A stretch of 64,000 nucleotides of DNA from Kribbella sp. VKM Ac-2569 (GTDB lineage Bacteria > Actinomycetota > Actinomycetes > Propionibacteriales > Kribbellaceae): the NCBI RefSeq assembly GCF_004216905.1, contig NZ_SGXJ01000001.1:1364001-1428000 (forward strand), read 5' to 3'. Numbering within the stretch: the first letter of the stretch is position 1; each line of letters opens with the position of its first letter. Below the pieces are notes generated by a model that was given only the letters and a program-made list of their open reading frames with translations, had not been told where the DNA came from and ran no database searches. Made by a program: the position numbers and the translations under genes. Positions 50,091-59,260 of this stretch are shown here, in pieces.

Positions 50091-51410
50091 ATGCTGAGGA
50101 GCACACGACTGCTGGCCGGAATCGCGAGTCTGACCCTTGTCCTCGCGGGCTGCGGCGGATCGGGGAACAAGCAGAGCAGTGGCGGATCGACCCAGACCTC
50201 CGGCGTCACCATCACCGTCGCACTCGCCTCGGACGCCCCGCCGAAGGCGGCGCTGGACGCGTTCACCCAGCAGACCGGCATCACCGTCAACTGGGTGAAC
50301 ATCGACTGGGACAGCCTGCAGAACAAGATCTCGGCGGCAGCCACCGCGAAGACGTACTTCGCCGATGCCACGAACGTCGACTGGTCCCGGGTCGGGCAGC
50401 TCGGCAAGCTCGGCTGGTTCTACCCGGTGGACTCCTACGTCGACACGAAGGCGATGCAGGCCGACGTACCGCAGCTCGCCTCGTTCACCGTCGACGGGCA
50501 TGTCGTCGGCATCCCGTACGACGCCTCCTTCATGGTCACGACCGTGAACACGGAGCTGTTCCAGAAAGCCGGCGTCAACCCGGCCCCGCGGACCATGGAC
50601 GAGTACACGTCCGCGTTGAAGACCATCAAGGCCAAGGGCGTCGCGGACCACCCGCTGAACATCCCGTTCGCCGCGGCGGAAGGACTGTCGACCTACTGGT
50701 ACGAGACGACCGGCGCCTTCGGCGGAACGGTCCTCGACAAGGACGGCAAGCCGCAGTTCACCAGCCCCGACTCGGCCGGCTACAAGGCCGCCGACTGGAT
50801 GGTGAACGCGCTGAAGTCCGGGCTCGTCCCGCCCGGCAACATCAACGTCAGCGACTCGCAGGGCATGCAGAACCTGATGGCCAGGGGCCAGGTCGCGAGT
50901 ACCTTCTCGGACTACTCCGGCAACGTCGGCACGCTGTACAACATCAAAAAGTCTTCCTCGGTGGTCGGCAAGGTGAAGTACATCGCCACTCCGGGCGCCT
51001 CGGGCCCGGCCGCGAACCTCAGCAACCCCGACGGCATCGGGATCCCGAAGCAGGCCAAGTACCCGAACGCCGCGGCGAAGTTCATCGAGTGGTTCACCGC
51101 CACCGAGCAGCAGGCCGACTTCGCCGGCGTGAACGGTCCGGAGAAGACGTTCGCGACGTACCCGATCCCGTCGCACCTGTCGGCGGTCAAGCAGATGACC
51201 GCGAAGGGCAACCTGATCGGCGGCGCGGAGCTGGTGCCGATGCTGCAGGGATCGAAGCCGGTCTTCGAGGGCGGCGCTCCGTCCTGGTACCCGAAGTTCT
51301 CCAACGCCGTCTACACCAACCTGCACGCCGCGGCCACCGGCTCGATGTCGGTCGAGCAGGCGATGAAGACGATCGGCGACACCGCCAACCAGTTGGCGTC
51401 CGGGTCGTGA
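50091..51410 (+). CDS. CUT1 solute-binding lipoprotein (amino-sugar cassette)
   Basis: 439 residues from ATG 50091, with GGAG 6 nt upstream. The signal peptide RSTRLLAGIASLTLVLAGC ends in a lipobox Cys. The body is SBP_bac_1 (VTITVALASDAPPKAALDAF, GIPYDASFMVTTVN). It heads an operon of two permeases, GH4, SIS-domain enzyme, kinase and DeoR, with 4-nt overlaps throughout most of it. The ligand is probably an oligosaccharide containing an amino sugar, inferred from those enzymes. Confidence 0.92.
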   Translation: MLRSTRLLAGIASLTLVLAGCGGSGNKQSSGGSTQTSGVTITVALASDAPPKAALDAFTQQTGITVNWVNIDWDSLQNKISAAATAKTYFADATNVDWSRVGQLGKLGWFYPVDSYVDTKAMQADVPQLASFTVDGHVVGIPYDASFMVTTVNTELFQKAGVNPAPRTMDEYTSALKTIKAKGVADHPLNIPFAAAEGLSTYWYETTGAFGGTVLDKDGKPQFTSPDSAGYKAADWMVNALKSGLVPPGNINVSDSQGMQNLMARGQVASTFSDYSGNVGTLYNIKKSSSVVGKVKYIATPGASGPAANLSNPDGIGIPKQAKYPNAAAKFIEWFTATEQQADFAGVNGPEKTFATYPIPSHLSAVKQMTAKGNLIGGAELVPMLQGSKPVFEGGAPSWYPKFSNAVYTNLHAAATGSMSVEQAMKTIGDTANQLASGS

Positions 51411-52345
51411 CGGTGACCTCCACCACGGCCGAAGTCACGACGGCCGGACCGGCGCCTGGCACCGATCCGGTACGGCGGTCCCGCGTCGATCTGCTGCCCT
51501 ACCTGCTGGTCGCGCCGGTGATGATCTTCATCGCCTGCCTGGCGCTGGTTCCGGCGGTGTTCACGATCGTGCAGTCCTTCTACAAGGTCGATGCCCTGGA
51601 CCCGCCGACCAGGTTCGACGGACTGGGCAATTTCGTCCGGCTCGCCAAGGACCACGCCGTCATCGGCAGCCTCGGGAACACCGCGTTGTACGTCGTGATC
51701 GGCGTGACCCTGTCCACCCTGATCGGCATCGCGGCCGCGGTGGTGCTGCAGCGGCCGTTCCGGGGCCGGAGCCTGGTGATCGCCATCCTGATCCTGCCCT
51801 GGGCCATGCCCGGCGTGGTCGAGGGCATCCTCTGGACCGGCATCTTCGATCCGAACGCGGGCCTGATCAACAGCGTCCTGTCATCGTTGCACCTCAGTGA
51901 CGGCAACGCCGTACTGCTCGGCCAGAACCGGCTGCTCACGATCGCCCTGATCGAGCTGGTCCAGGTCTGGCAGATCGCGCCGCTGTCCGTCCTGCTGATA
52001 CTGGCCGTCCTGCAGCTCATCCCGAGCGAGCTCTACGAGGCCGCCCAGATCGACGGGTGTTCGGCGTGGGGCGCGTTCCGCCGGATCACGCTGCCACTGG
52101 CCAGGCCCGGGATCGCGGTCACCATGGTGCAGGCAGTGATCGCCACGCTCAACGTCTTCGACCAGCCCTACGTGCTGAACGGCGCGGCCAACACCGGCGC
52201 CTCGGTGACCATGCAGACCTACTTCATCAGCTTCCAGGACCTCGACTTCGGCAAGGGGTACGCGCTGTCCCTGCTGATCACCATCGTCACCCTGCTCGTC
52301 TCGCTGGTCGTCGTCCGCCTCGTCTACCGGAGGGTCGAACTATGA
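51407..52345 (+). CDS. CUT1 ABC transporter permease, MalF/UgpA type
   Basis: 312 residues from GTG 51407, which overlaps the binding-protein stop (GTGA). First membrane segment LLPYLLVAPVMIFIACLAL; EAA loop YEAAQIDGCSAWGAFRRITLP near residue 215. Pairs with the following permease. No ATPase in the operon. Confidence 0.94.
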   Translation: MTVTSTTAEVTTAGPAPGTDPVRRSRVDLLPYLLVAPVMIFIACLALVPAVFTIVQSFYKVDALDPPTRFDGLGNFVRLAKDHAVIGSLGNTALYVVIGVTLSTLIGIAAAVVLQRPFRGRSLVIAILILPWAMPGVVEGILWTGIFDPNAGLINSVLSSLHLSDGNAVLLGQNRLLTIALIELVQVWQIAPLSVLLILAVLQLIPSELYEAAQIDGCSAWGAFRRITLPLARPGIAVTMVQAVIATLNVFDQPYVLNGAANTGASVTMQTYFISFQDLDFGKGYALSLLITIVTLLVSLVVVRLVYRRVEL

Positions 52346-53178
52346 CGAAGCGACGTACCGGCCTGCGCGGCCTCGGGGTCGCACTCCTGCTCATCTGGTC
52401 GCTCGGACCGGTGTACTGGGCGATCAAGACCAGTCTGCAGACCGAGACCGACGCCCGCGCACGGCCCGCGCACTACCTCCCGACGAACGCCACGCTGCAG
52501 AACTACAGCACCCTCCTCTCCGGAGACAGCGACATACCGGCGCAGGTCCGGCGGTCGGCCGTGAACATCGTCGTCGAGTGCGGCGCGGCGACCATCGTGA
52601 CCGTGGTGCTCGCCACGCTCGCGGCGTACGCGTTCGCCCGGATGCGGTTCCGCGGCCGGAACGTTCTCTTCTACGCGGTGCTGGCCACGATGGCGTTCCC
52701 GGCGTACACGACGCTGATCCCGCTGTACCGGATCATGAGCACCTTCGGTCTGGTGAACACCTATACCGGCATCGTGCTCGTCTACGTCTCCGGATTCTTG
52801 CCGTTGGCAACATGGATTCTGCACAACTACTTCGCCAGTCTGCCCGACGGGATCGAGGAGGCCGGACTCGTCGACGGCGCCCGGCGGCTCCAGGTGCTGT
52901 GGCACCTGCTGCTGCCGCTGGCCCGGCCGGGCATCATCTCGACCGCGCTGATCACGTTCCTGTTCGCGTGGGGTCAGTTCCTGTTCCCGCTCGTGTTGTC
53001 CAGTGACCTGTCGACTCAGCCACTGACCGTCGTCATCGCTGCTCTCCAAGGCCGCCACGTGGTGCCGTCGACGCTGCTGAACGCCGCCGGCGTCCTCGCG
53101 ATCGTCGTCCCCGCGGTCCTGGCCCTGGCATTCAACCGCTACATCGTCAACGGCCTGCTGGCCGGCAGTACCAAGTGA
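52342..53178 (+). CDS. CUT1 ABC transporter permease, MalG/UgpE type
   Basis: 278 residues. GGAGG lies just upstream of ATG 52342, which overlaps the previous stop (ATGA). Six membrane segments; the EAA loop IEEAGLVDGARRLQVLWHLLLP is slightly degenerate but in place. It is followed within 11 nt by the GH4 gene. Confidence 0.93.
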   Translation: MTKRRTGLRGLGVALLLIWSLGPVYWAIKTSLQTETDARARPAHYLPTNATLQNYSTLLSGDSDIPAQVRRSAVNIVVECGAATIVTVVLATLAAYAFARMRFRGRNVLFYAVLATMAFPAYTTLIPLYRIMSTFGLVNTYTGIVLVYVSGFLPLATWILHNYFASLPDGIEEAGLVDGARRLQVLWHLLLPLARPGIISTALITFLFAWGQFLFPLVLSSDLSTQPLTVVIAALQGRHVVPSTLLNAAGVLAIVVPAVLALAFNRYIVNGLLAGSTK

Positions 53179-53189
53179 AGGGGAAATCC

Positions 53190-54554
53190 GTGAGCGACAA
53201 CTCCATCGTTCTGATCGGCGCCGGCAGCACCGTGTTCACTCCCGGCCTGATGACCGACCTCGCGGCGTCGCGGACGTTCGACGGCTGGACGGTTCATCTC
53301 GTCGATCTGAACGGCGAGGCCGCGGAGACCATGGCCAAGGTCGGACGCCGGATCGCGACGGAGCGCCGCGCCGACCTCACGTTCGTTCCGCACGTCGACC
53401 GGCGGGAGGCCCTGCCGCACGCAAGGTTCGTCACCACGACGATCGCCGTTGGTGCCGCAGCCGGCTGGCGGGCCGACGTCGAGGTACCGGCCAAGTACGG
53501 CATCGCCCAGACCGTCGGCGACAGCGTCGGACCGGGCGGCGTACTGCGCGCGTTGCGGCACGTGCCCGAACTCGTGGCGATCGCCCGCGACGTCGCCGAC
53601 CTCGCGCCCGACGCACAGCTGATCAACTACTCGAACCCACTCACCGCGAACGTCCGCGCGATCACGGCCGAAACCGAACTCCAAGCGGTCGGCCTGTGTC
53701 ACGGCACCATGCACACCCTCGCCAAGCTGACCGCCGACCTGGGCTACGCCCGCGGCGAGCTCAGCGCGATCTTTGCCGGTTTGAACCACCTCTGCTGGCT
53801 ACTCGACCTGCGCCGTGGCACCGAGGACGTGTACCCGAAGCTCCGCCGTCTCGTCGCAGAACGCGCCGGGGACATCCACGCGCCGTCGACCGGCGAGGAA
53901 GGTGTCCACCTCGCGGTCTCGGCAGATCTGCTGAGGACGTTCGGCCGCTACCCCGCACCGGGCGACCGGCACGTCGCCGAGTTCTTCGGCGGGTACCTGC
54001 GAGCCGCCGACGGCAGCCCGGCCGACGAGACCAACCTGCCCTGGGGCCTGCAGGGCGGTCGAGACGCGACGATGCGGTACATCGGCCAGAAGGACGACCT
54101 GTGGGAGCAGCTGCACGCGCAGGCGGACGGCAAGGCCCCGCTCCCCCGTACCGACAACCAGGAAGCTGAACGCCTGGTGGGAATCGCCGAAGCAATCGTC
54201 ACCGGCAAGGACCACGTCGAGTTGGCGGTCAACGTGCCGAACGAGGGCAAGATCCCGAACCTCCCGTCGACAGCCGTCGTCGAGGTGCCGGCGGTCGTCG
54301 GCGCCGCCGGCATCATCGGCCTCGGCGTCGGACCGCTGCCCGACGGCATCGCCGCCGTACTGTCCGCACGCGCGCAGCAGCAGGAGATCACCGTCCAGGC
54401 GGCGCTGACCGGCGACCGCGCGCTCGCTCTGCAGGCCCTGGCCCTCGACCCACTCGTCAACGGCCTCACCGTTGCCACCAGCATCCTCGACGACGCGATC
54501 GACGCGCACGGTCCGCTGCTCGATCGCTTCGCCTCGGCAGAGAAGTCCGCATGA
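53190..54554 (+). CDS. GH4 family glycosidase (NAD- and metal-dependent)
   Basis: 454 residues from GTG 53190, with AAGGGG 6-7 nt upstream; a GTG at 53175 overlapping the permease stop is the alternative. SIVLIGAGSTVFTPGLMTDL is the NAD-binding N-terminus of GH4, and INYSNPL, GLCHGTMHTL and AGLNHLCW are the motifs holding the metal ligands and catalytic residues. GH4 enzymes cleave by oxidation/elimination and accept alpha- or beta-glycosides; members include alpha-galactosidases, alpha-glucuronidases and phospho-glucosidases. No phosphotransferase system is present here, so an unphosphorylated glycoside is likely. The SIS and kinase neighbours suggest an amino-sugar product. Confidence 0.92.
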   Translation: MSDNSIVLIGAGSTVFTPGLMTDLAASRTFDGWTVHLVDLNGEAAETMAKVGRRIATERRADLTFVPHVDRREALPHARFVTTTIAVGAAAGWRADVEVPAKYGIAQTVGDSVGPGGVLRALRHVPELVAIARDVADLAPDAQLINYSNPLTANVRAITAETELQAVGLCHGTMHTLAKLTADLGYARGELSAIFAGLNHLCWLLDLRRGTEDVYPKLRRLVAERAGDIHAPSTGEEGVHLAVSADLLRTFGRYPAPGDRHVAEFFGGYLRAADGSPADETNLPWGLQGGRDATMRYIGQKDDLWEQLHAQADGKAPLPRTDNQEAERLVGIAEAIVTGKDHVELAVNVPNEGKIPNLPSTAVVEVPAVVGAAGIIGLGVGPLPDGIAAVLSARAQQQEITVQAALTGDRALALQALALDPLVNGLTVATSILDDAIDAHGPLLDRFASAEKSA

Positions 54555-55657
54555 CCGGCACGACCACCCACCAGGAGGTTCTGCAGCAACCCTCGGTCTG
54601 GCGTGAAGCGGCCGCGATGCTGGCGGCCAGATCGACCCAGGTGAACGAGTTCCTCGGGCCGGTGCTCGCACTGCCGGACCTGCGGATCGTCCTGACCGGT
54701 GCCGGCACCTCGGCGTTCGCCGGCCAGATCCTGGCTCCGGCGCTGTCGAGAGACCTGCGCCGCCGGGTCGAGGCGATCGCCACGACCGACATCGTGTCGA
54801 GCCCGCGCGAGATCTTCGCCGAGGACGTACCGACCCTGCTGGTCTCGTTCGCCAGATCCGGCGACAGCCCCGAGAGCGTGGCGGCCACGGAGCTGGCGGC
54901 CACCTGCCTGCGATCGGTGCATCAACTGGTCATCACGTGCAACGCCGACGGGCAGCTCGCGCGGACGCACGCGGACGACCCGTCGTCGCTCGTGCTGTTG
55001 ATGCCTCCGGCAACCAATGACCGGGGTTTCGCCATGACGTCGAGCTTCACCTCGATGCTGCTGACCGCCTGGTTGGTGCTGTCGCCCGATCCGGATCTCG
55101 TGCTCGCCGACCGGCTCGCCGCCACCGCCGAACAGATCCTCGCCCGCGCCGGCGAACTGACGACGTACACCACCCGCCGCTACGACCGGATCGTCTATCT
55201 CGGCAGTGGCGCGCTGGCAGGTCTCGCCCGCGAGTCGGCCCTGAAGCTTCTCGAGCTCACCGCCGGGAAGATCGTCAGCTACTACGACACCCCGCTCGGC
55301 TTCCGGCACGGTCCGAAGGCGGTGCTGGAGGAGCGCACCCTCGCGGTCGTCTACCTGTCCAACGATCCCTACACCCGGCAGTACGACCAGGACATCGCGA
55401 GCGAGCTCCGCACCGCGATCGGCGCCGGCAACGTGCTGGTCGTCGACGCCCAACCGAGCGACCGGGACACCGTCCTGCAGATCGACGGCGTGGCCGACGT
55501 AAGCGACGCAGTACTCGCTCTGCCGTACGTCGTGATCGCGCAGTTGCTCGCACTCCGCTTCTCGGTGGCTCTCGGCCGGACACCCGACAACCCGTTCCCT
55601 GACGGCGAGGTGAACCGCGTCGTCCAGGGCGTGACCATCCACCCGCTGCAGCCGTGA
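54551..55657 (+). CDS. Tandem SIS-domain sugar isomerase/deaminase (AgaS/GlmS-like)
   Basis: 368 residues, two SIS domains. The first has IVLTGAGTSAFAGQIL and LVSFARSGDSPESVAA; the second IVYLGSGALAGLARESALKLLELTAGK, and FRHGPKAVL is the sugar-phosphate-binding His region shared with GlmS and AgaS. These proteins isomerise and/or deaminate phosphorylated amino sugars such as galactosamine-6-phosphate. It overlaps GH4 (ATGA) and the kinase gene (GTGA), so the three should be made together. Confidence 0.92.
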   Translation: MTGTTTHQEVLQQPSVWREAAAMLAARSTQVNEFLGPVLALPDLRIVLTGAGTSAFAGQILAPALSRDLRRRVEAIATTDIVSSPREIFAEDVPTLLVSFARSGDSPESVAATELAATCLRSVHQLVITCNADGQLARTHADDPSSLVLLMPPATNDRGFAMTSSFTSMLLTAWLVLSPDPDLVLADRLAATAEQILARAGELTTYTTRRYDRIVYLGSGALAGLARESALKLLELTAGKIVSYYDTPLGFRHGPKAVLEERTLAVVYLSNDPYTRQYDQDIASELRTAIGAGNVLVVDAQPSDRDTVLQIDGVADVSDAVLALPYVVIAQLLALRFSVALGRTPDNPFPDGEVNRVVQGVTIHPLQP

Positions 55658-56640
55658 ACATCTACCTCGGAGTCGACGGCGGCGGCTCGGGTACGGCGTT
55701 GTGCCTGGTCAGTGCCGCCGGCGAGGTCCTGGCCGAGACCCGCGCGCCGAGCTGCTACTACCTCGACGCCGGCTGCGAGGAGGGCGTCTCCCTGGTGGAG
55801 CGCGTCCTGGCCGATGCCGTCGCCGAGATCTGTACGTCGGCCGGCATCGGGCCCGCCGCCATCACGTCGGCCTTCTTCGGACTTCCGGCGTACGGCGAGG
55901 TGAGCGCCGACGTACCGGTGCTGGACGCGGCCCCACGCGCCTCGCTCCAGCACGACCGGTATCGCTGCGACAACGACATGGTCTGCGGCTGGGCAGGCTC
56001 GCTCGGACTCGCCGACGGGATCAACGTGATCAGCGGGACCGGGTCGATGACGTACGGGCGTTCGGGAGACGTCGGCGTCCGCGTCGGCGGTTGGGGAGAA
56101 CTGTTCGGCGACGAAGGCTCGGGCTACTGGATCGGTGTGCGCGGGCTGCAGGCGTTCGCGCAGATGAGCGACGGGCGGCTGGCGCCCGGTCCGCTCCTCG
56201 CCGTACTCCGGGAGCACCTCGATCTCGCCGCCGATCTCGACCTGATCGACGTGGTGCTCAATCGCTGGCGTCAAAGTCGGCGGAAGGTGGCTGCGTTGTC
56301 GCGAGTCGTCGTACAGGCTGCACGACTCGGGGACACCGCGGCCGGCCAGATCCTCGATGATGCAGCCGCCGAGCTTGTCCGGCTGGTGGAGACCACCCGC
56401 ACCCGTCTGGCCTTCACGGGAACGGTGCCGGTGTCGTACTCGGGCGGCGTACTCACAGCGCCCGAGGTGCTGCAGGCGTTCACAGCACGGCTCGCAGGCA
56501 GCACCTACGAGCTACGCGAACCGCAGTACAGCCCGGTTGTCGGCGCAGCCCTCTACGCGGCGGCCCTGACTGGTGAACCGCTGAGCCCGACGGCCCAGGA
56601 AACACTTCGTCGCAGTCAGGAGACCACTCGAGTGAGGTGA
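55654..56640 (+). CDS. BadF/GlcNAc-kinase-type sugar kinase
   Basis: 328 residues, ASKHA fold. The phosphate-1 loop MNIYLGVDGGGSGTALCLV starts the protein, INVISGTGSMTYG is the second phosphate region, and GGWGELFGDEGSGYWIG is the signature of N-acetylglucosamine-kinase-type members of the BadF/BadG family. GTG 55654 overlaps the SIS stop. It should phosphorylate the sugar released by GH4 so that the SIS enzyme can act, giving the chain import, cleave, phosphorylate, isomerise/deaminate. Confidence 0.92.
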   Translation: MNIYLGVDGGGSGTALCLVSAAGEVLAETRAPSCYYLDAGCEEGVSLVERVLADAVAEICTSAGIGPAAITSAFFGLPAYGEVSADVPVLDAAPRASLQHDRYRCDNDMVCGWAGSLGLADGINVISGTGSMTYGRSGDVGVRVGGWGELFGDEGSGYWIGVRGLQAFAQMSDGRLAPGPLLAVLREHLDLAADLDLIDVVLNRWRQSRRKVAALSRVVVQAARLGDTAAGQILDDAAAELVRLVETTRTRLAFTGTVPVSYSGGVLTAPEVLQAFTARLAGSTYELREPQYSPVVGAALYAAALTGEPLSPTAQETLRRSQETTRVR

Positions 56641-56645
56641 TCGTC

Positions 56646-57464
56646 ATGGGTACGGCAACGCCCTCTGCCGTGCGCTCTTGGCAAACGTCGCCGCGGCGCG
56701 CTCAGCGGCTGGTGGAGATTCTCGACCTGCTGGGTGAGCGCGGCCTGATGTCTGTCGATTGCTTGTGCCGTGAGCTTCGTGTGTCGTCCGCGACGCTGCG
56801 CCGCGACATGACCCACCTCGAGGAGCAGGGCCTGATCAGCAGGACACACGGCGGTGCCCGGCCGGCCACCGGTCCGGAGCTCCCCGTCCGGCTGCGGGAC
56901 ACCAAGAGGCCGCGAGCCAAGCACGCCATCGGCGTCACGGCCGCCGCGCTGCTGCCGTCCAACCGGCCGCTGGCGGTGGCGATCGGCGGTGGCTCGACGG
57001 CCGCCGAGGTCGCTCGTGAGCTCGGCACCCGGCGACGGCTGACGATCGTGACGAACGCGCTGACGACCGCGGCTGCGGTCGCCGCCCGGCCGAATCTTCA
57101 GGTGATCATGACTGGTGGCGTGATCCGGGCGAACTCGTTCGAACTCGTCGGCAGCCTGGCCGAGAGCGCCTTCAACGGGATCAGCGTGCACGTGGCCATC
57201 CTCGGCGCCGACGGTGTGAGTGTTGCCCACGGTGTGACCACCCACGACCCGACCGAGGCGCGCACCAACCACGCCATGGTGTCGCACGCACACCGGCTGA
57301 TGGTGGTCGCGGACGGGTCGAAGATCGGTCGGGCCACCGTGGCGAAGGTCGCCGACGCATCGGCCATCGACATTTTGGTCACCGATGCGTCGGCGGACCC
57401 GCGTGAGCTCGCCGGGCTGAAGGAGCTGGGTGTCAGGGTGCGGCTGGCCCGGGTCCCCCGCTGA
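56646..57464 (+). CDS. DeoR-family transcriptional regulator (end of amino-sugar operon)
   Basis: 272 residues from ATG 56646 with GAGG upstream; GTG 56637 overlapping the kinase stop is possible. The helix-turn-helix is GLMSVDCLCRELRVSSATLRRDM, then RTHGGARPAT and the sugar-phosphate-binding DeoRC domain (VAIGGGSTAAEVAREL, VVADGSKIGRATVAKV). Having one DeoR at each end of the operon suggests two inducers or that one controls a different target. Its stop is 1 nt from the convergent permease stop. Confidence 0.92.
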   Translation: MGTATPSAVRSWQTSPRRAQRLVEILDLLGERGLMSVDCLCRELRVSSATLRRDMTHLEEQGLISRTHGGARPATGPELPVRLRDTKRPRAKHAIGVTAAALLPSNRPLAVAIGGGSTAAEVARELGTRRRLTIVTNALTTAAAVAARPNLQVIMTGGVIRANSFELVGSLAESAFNGISVHVAILGADGVSVAHGVTTHDPTEARTNHAMVSHAHRLMVVADGSKIGRATVAKVADASAIDILVTDASADPRELAGLKELGVRVRLARVPR

Positions 57465-57465
57465 G

Positions 57466-58299
57466 TCAGCCCTTCACCCCGGAGAACGCGATACCGCTCA
57501 TCAACTGTCGCTGGAAGACGACGAACACGACGATGACGGGCAGGCTCGCCACGAGGGAGCCGGCCATCAGCACCGGGAAGTTCGTGGTGTACTGCCCCTG
57601 CAAGCTGGCCAACCCGGCAGAGACCGGCATCTGCCGGGGATCCGAGTTCACCACGAGTGGCCAGAGCAGGTCGTTCCAGGACCAGATGACGACCAGAACG
57701 CCGAGCGCGATCATGCCGGGTGCCGCCATCGGCAGCATGATCCGCGAGAAGATCTGGAAGATGTTCGCACCGTCGATCCGCGCCGCCTCCTCGATCTCCA
57801 TCGGCAGCTGCCGGAAGAACTGCCGCATCAGGAAGGTGCCGAAGGCACTGAACATGCCGGGCAGGAACAGCGCGACCAGTGTGTTCAGCAGCCCAAGCTT
57901 CTGCATGATCTGGTACTGCGGCAGCAGGAACACCTGGTACGGAACCATCGTCACCGAGAGGAAGATCGCGAAGAGCACGCCGCGCCCGCGGAACTGCATC
58001 CGGGCGAACGCGAAACCCGCGAGGGCACTGAACAGGACCTGACCGACGGTCCGCGCGATCGTCATGACGGTGGTGTTGAGCAGCTCGCGGCCGAACGGCA
58101 AGGCGCCGAAGACGGTCGACAGGTTCGACCACTGCGGCGAGGTCGGTACGAACGTCGGAGGCACGCTGACCGACTCACCGAAGGTCTGCAGCGAGGTCGA
58201 GAGCTGCCAGAGGAACGGGCCGACCATGAAGATCGCGCCGATGCACAGGACCAGGTGTGCGATCGGGTGCCTGAAGCGCCGCTTGGCCGACTCAGCCAT
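57466..58299 (-). CDS. CUT1 ABC transporter permease, MalG/UgpE type
   Basis: 277 residues. First membrane segment HLVLCIGAIFMVGPFLW; EAA loop EEAARIDGANIFQIFSRIMLP near residue 180; C-terminus QRQLMSGIAFSGVKG. Overlaps the upstream MalF-type gene by 8 nt. Last gene of the operon amidohydrolase, FAD oxidase, binding protein, two permeases. Confidence 0.94.
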   Translation of the reverse strand: MAESAKRRFRHPIAHLVLCIGAIFMVGPFLWQLSTSLQTFGESVSVPPTFVPTSPQWSNLSTVFGALPFGRELLNTTVMTIARTVGQVLFSALAGFAFARMQFRGRGVLFAIFLSVTMVPYQVFLLPQYQIMQKLGLLNTLVALFLPGMFSAFGTFLMRQFFRQLPMEIEEAARIDGANIFQIFSRIMLPMAAPGMIALGVLVVIWSWNDLLWPLVVNSDPRQMPVSAGLASLQGQYTTNFPVLMAGSLVASLPVIVVFVVFQRQLMSGIAFSGVKG

Positions 58300-59260
58300 A
58301 GTGGACCCACCTCCGCTGCAGCCGGAACTGGGCCGCGGTAAGGATCAGGGTCGCGAGGAGCAGCAGTACGCCGATCGCGGCCGCATAGCCGCCGTCGTGC
58401 TCGGCGAACCCACGTTGGTAGAAGAGGTAGACCAGGGTCTCTGTCCTGGTGATCGCGGGACTCGTCTGACCCACCATCAGATACACGAGATCGAAGGCCT
58501 GCAACGAGTTGATCACCGTGATCACGGTGACGAAGAAGATCGACGGCGTGAGCAGCGGGACCGTGATGTGGAAGAACTGCGCCACTCGCCCGGCACCGTC
58601 CAGCTCGGCCGCCTCGTAGTAGTCGGTCGGGATGCCGCGGATGCCGGACAGGAAGATCACCATGTTGTACCCGATCGATCCCCAGACCCCGACGATGCTG
58701 ATGGCAAAGATCGCGGTGGCCGGATCGGACAGCCAGTGCGGGCCGTCGATGCCGACCTTGGACAGCAGCCAGTTGATCAGGCCGTAGTCGCCGTTGAACA
58801 AGTACTTCCAGGTCAGCGCCACCGCCGCCGGGAGGGTGACCACGGGCAGGAAGTACAGCGTCCGGTAGATCGTGACCCCGCGCATGCCGGGCAGGCTCAG
58901 CAGCGCCGCGACGACGGCCGACAGCGGTACGGCGAGCAGCGAGATCGCGCTGATGATCGCCGTGTTGACGATCGCGTGGAAGACGTCGGAGTCGGCGATC
59001 AGCGTCCGGTAGTTCTCCAGCCCGGACCACGCGTGCCCGCCGAAGGCTCCCCAGCTGGTGAACGAGTAGTAGATCGTCTGGAAGGTCGGCCAGATCTCGA
59101 ACACCAGGAGCCCGACAGCGGCCGGCAGCAGCAGTACCGCTGCCCACCAGCCACTGTCCCGGGTCGGCGGTCGCGGCCGGCCTGCCGTTCTGGCGCGCTG
59201 ACCGGCCGGCTTGTCGGTGAGCGGGTCGGCCGGCACGGTGGCTGTGCCTTGGCCGCTCAC
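58292..59260 (-). CDS. CUT1 ABC transporter permease, MalF/UgpA type
   Basis: 322 residues from GTG 59260, which overlaps the binding-protein stop (GTGA). A polar 35-residue N-terminus precedes the first membrane segment WWAAVLLLPAAVGLLVFE. EAA loop YEAAELDGAGRVAQFFHITVP near residue 225; C-terminus QRRWVHYG. Partner of the permease at 57466. Confidence 0.94.
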   Translation of the reverse strand: MSGQGTATVPADPLTDKPAGQRARTAGRPRPPTRDSGWWAAVLLLPAAVGLLVFEIWPTFQTIYYSFTSWGAFGGHAWSGLENYRTLIADSDVFHAIVNTAIISAISLLAVPLSAVVAALLSLPGMRGVTIYRTLYFLPVVTLPAAVALTWKYLFNGDYGLINWLLSKVGIDGPHWLSDPATAIFAISIVGVWGSIGYNMVIFLSGIRGIPTDYYEAAELDGAGRVAQFFHITVPLLTPSIFFVTVITVINSLQAFDLVYLMVGQTSPAITRTETLVYLFYQRGFAEHDGGYAAAIGVLLLLATLILTAAQFRLQRRWVHYG

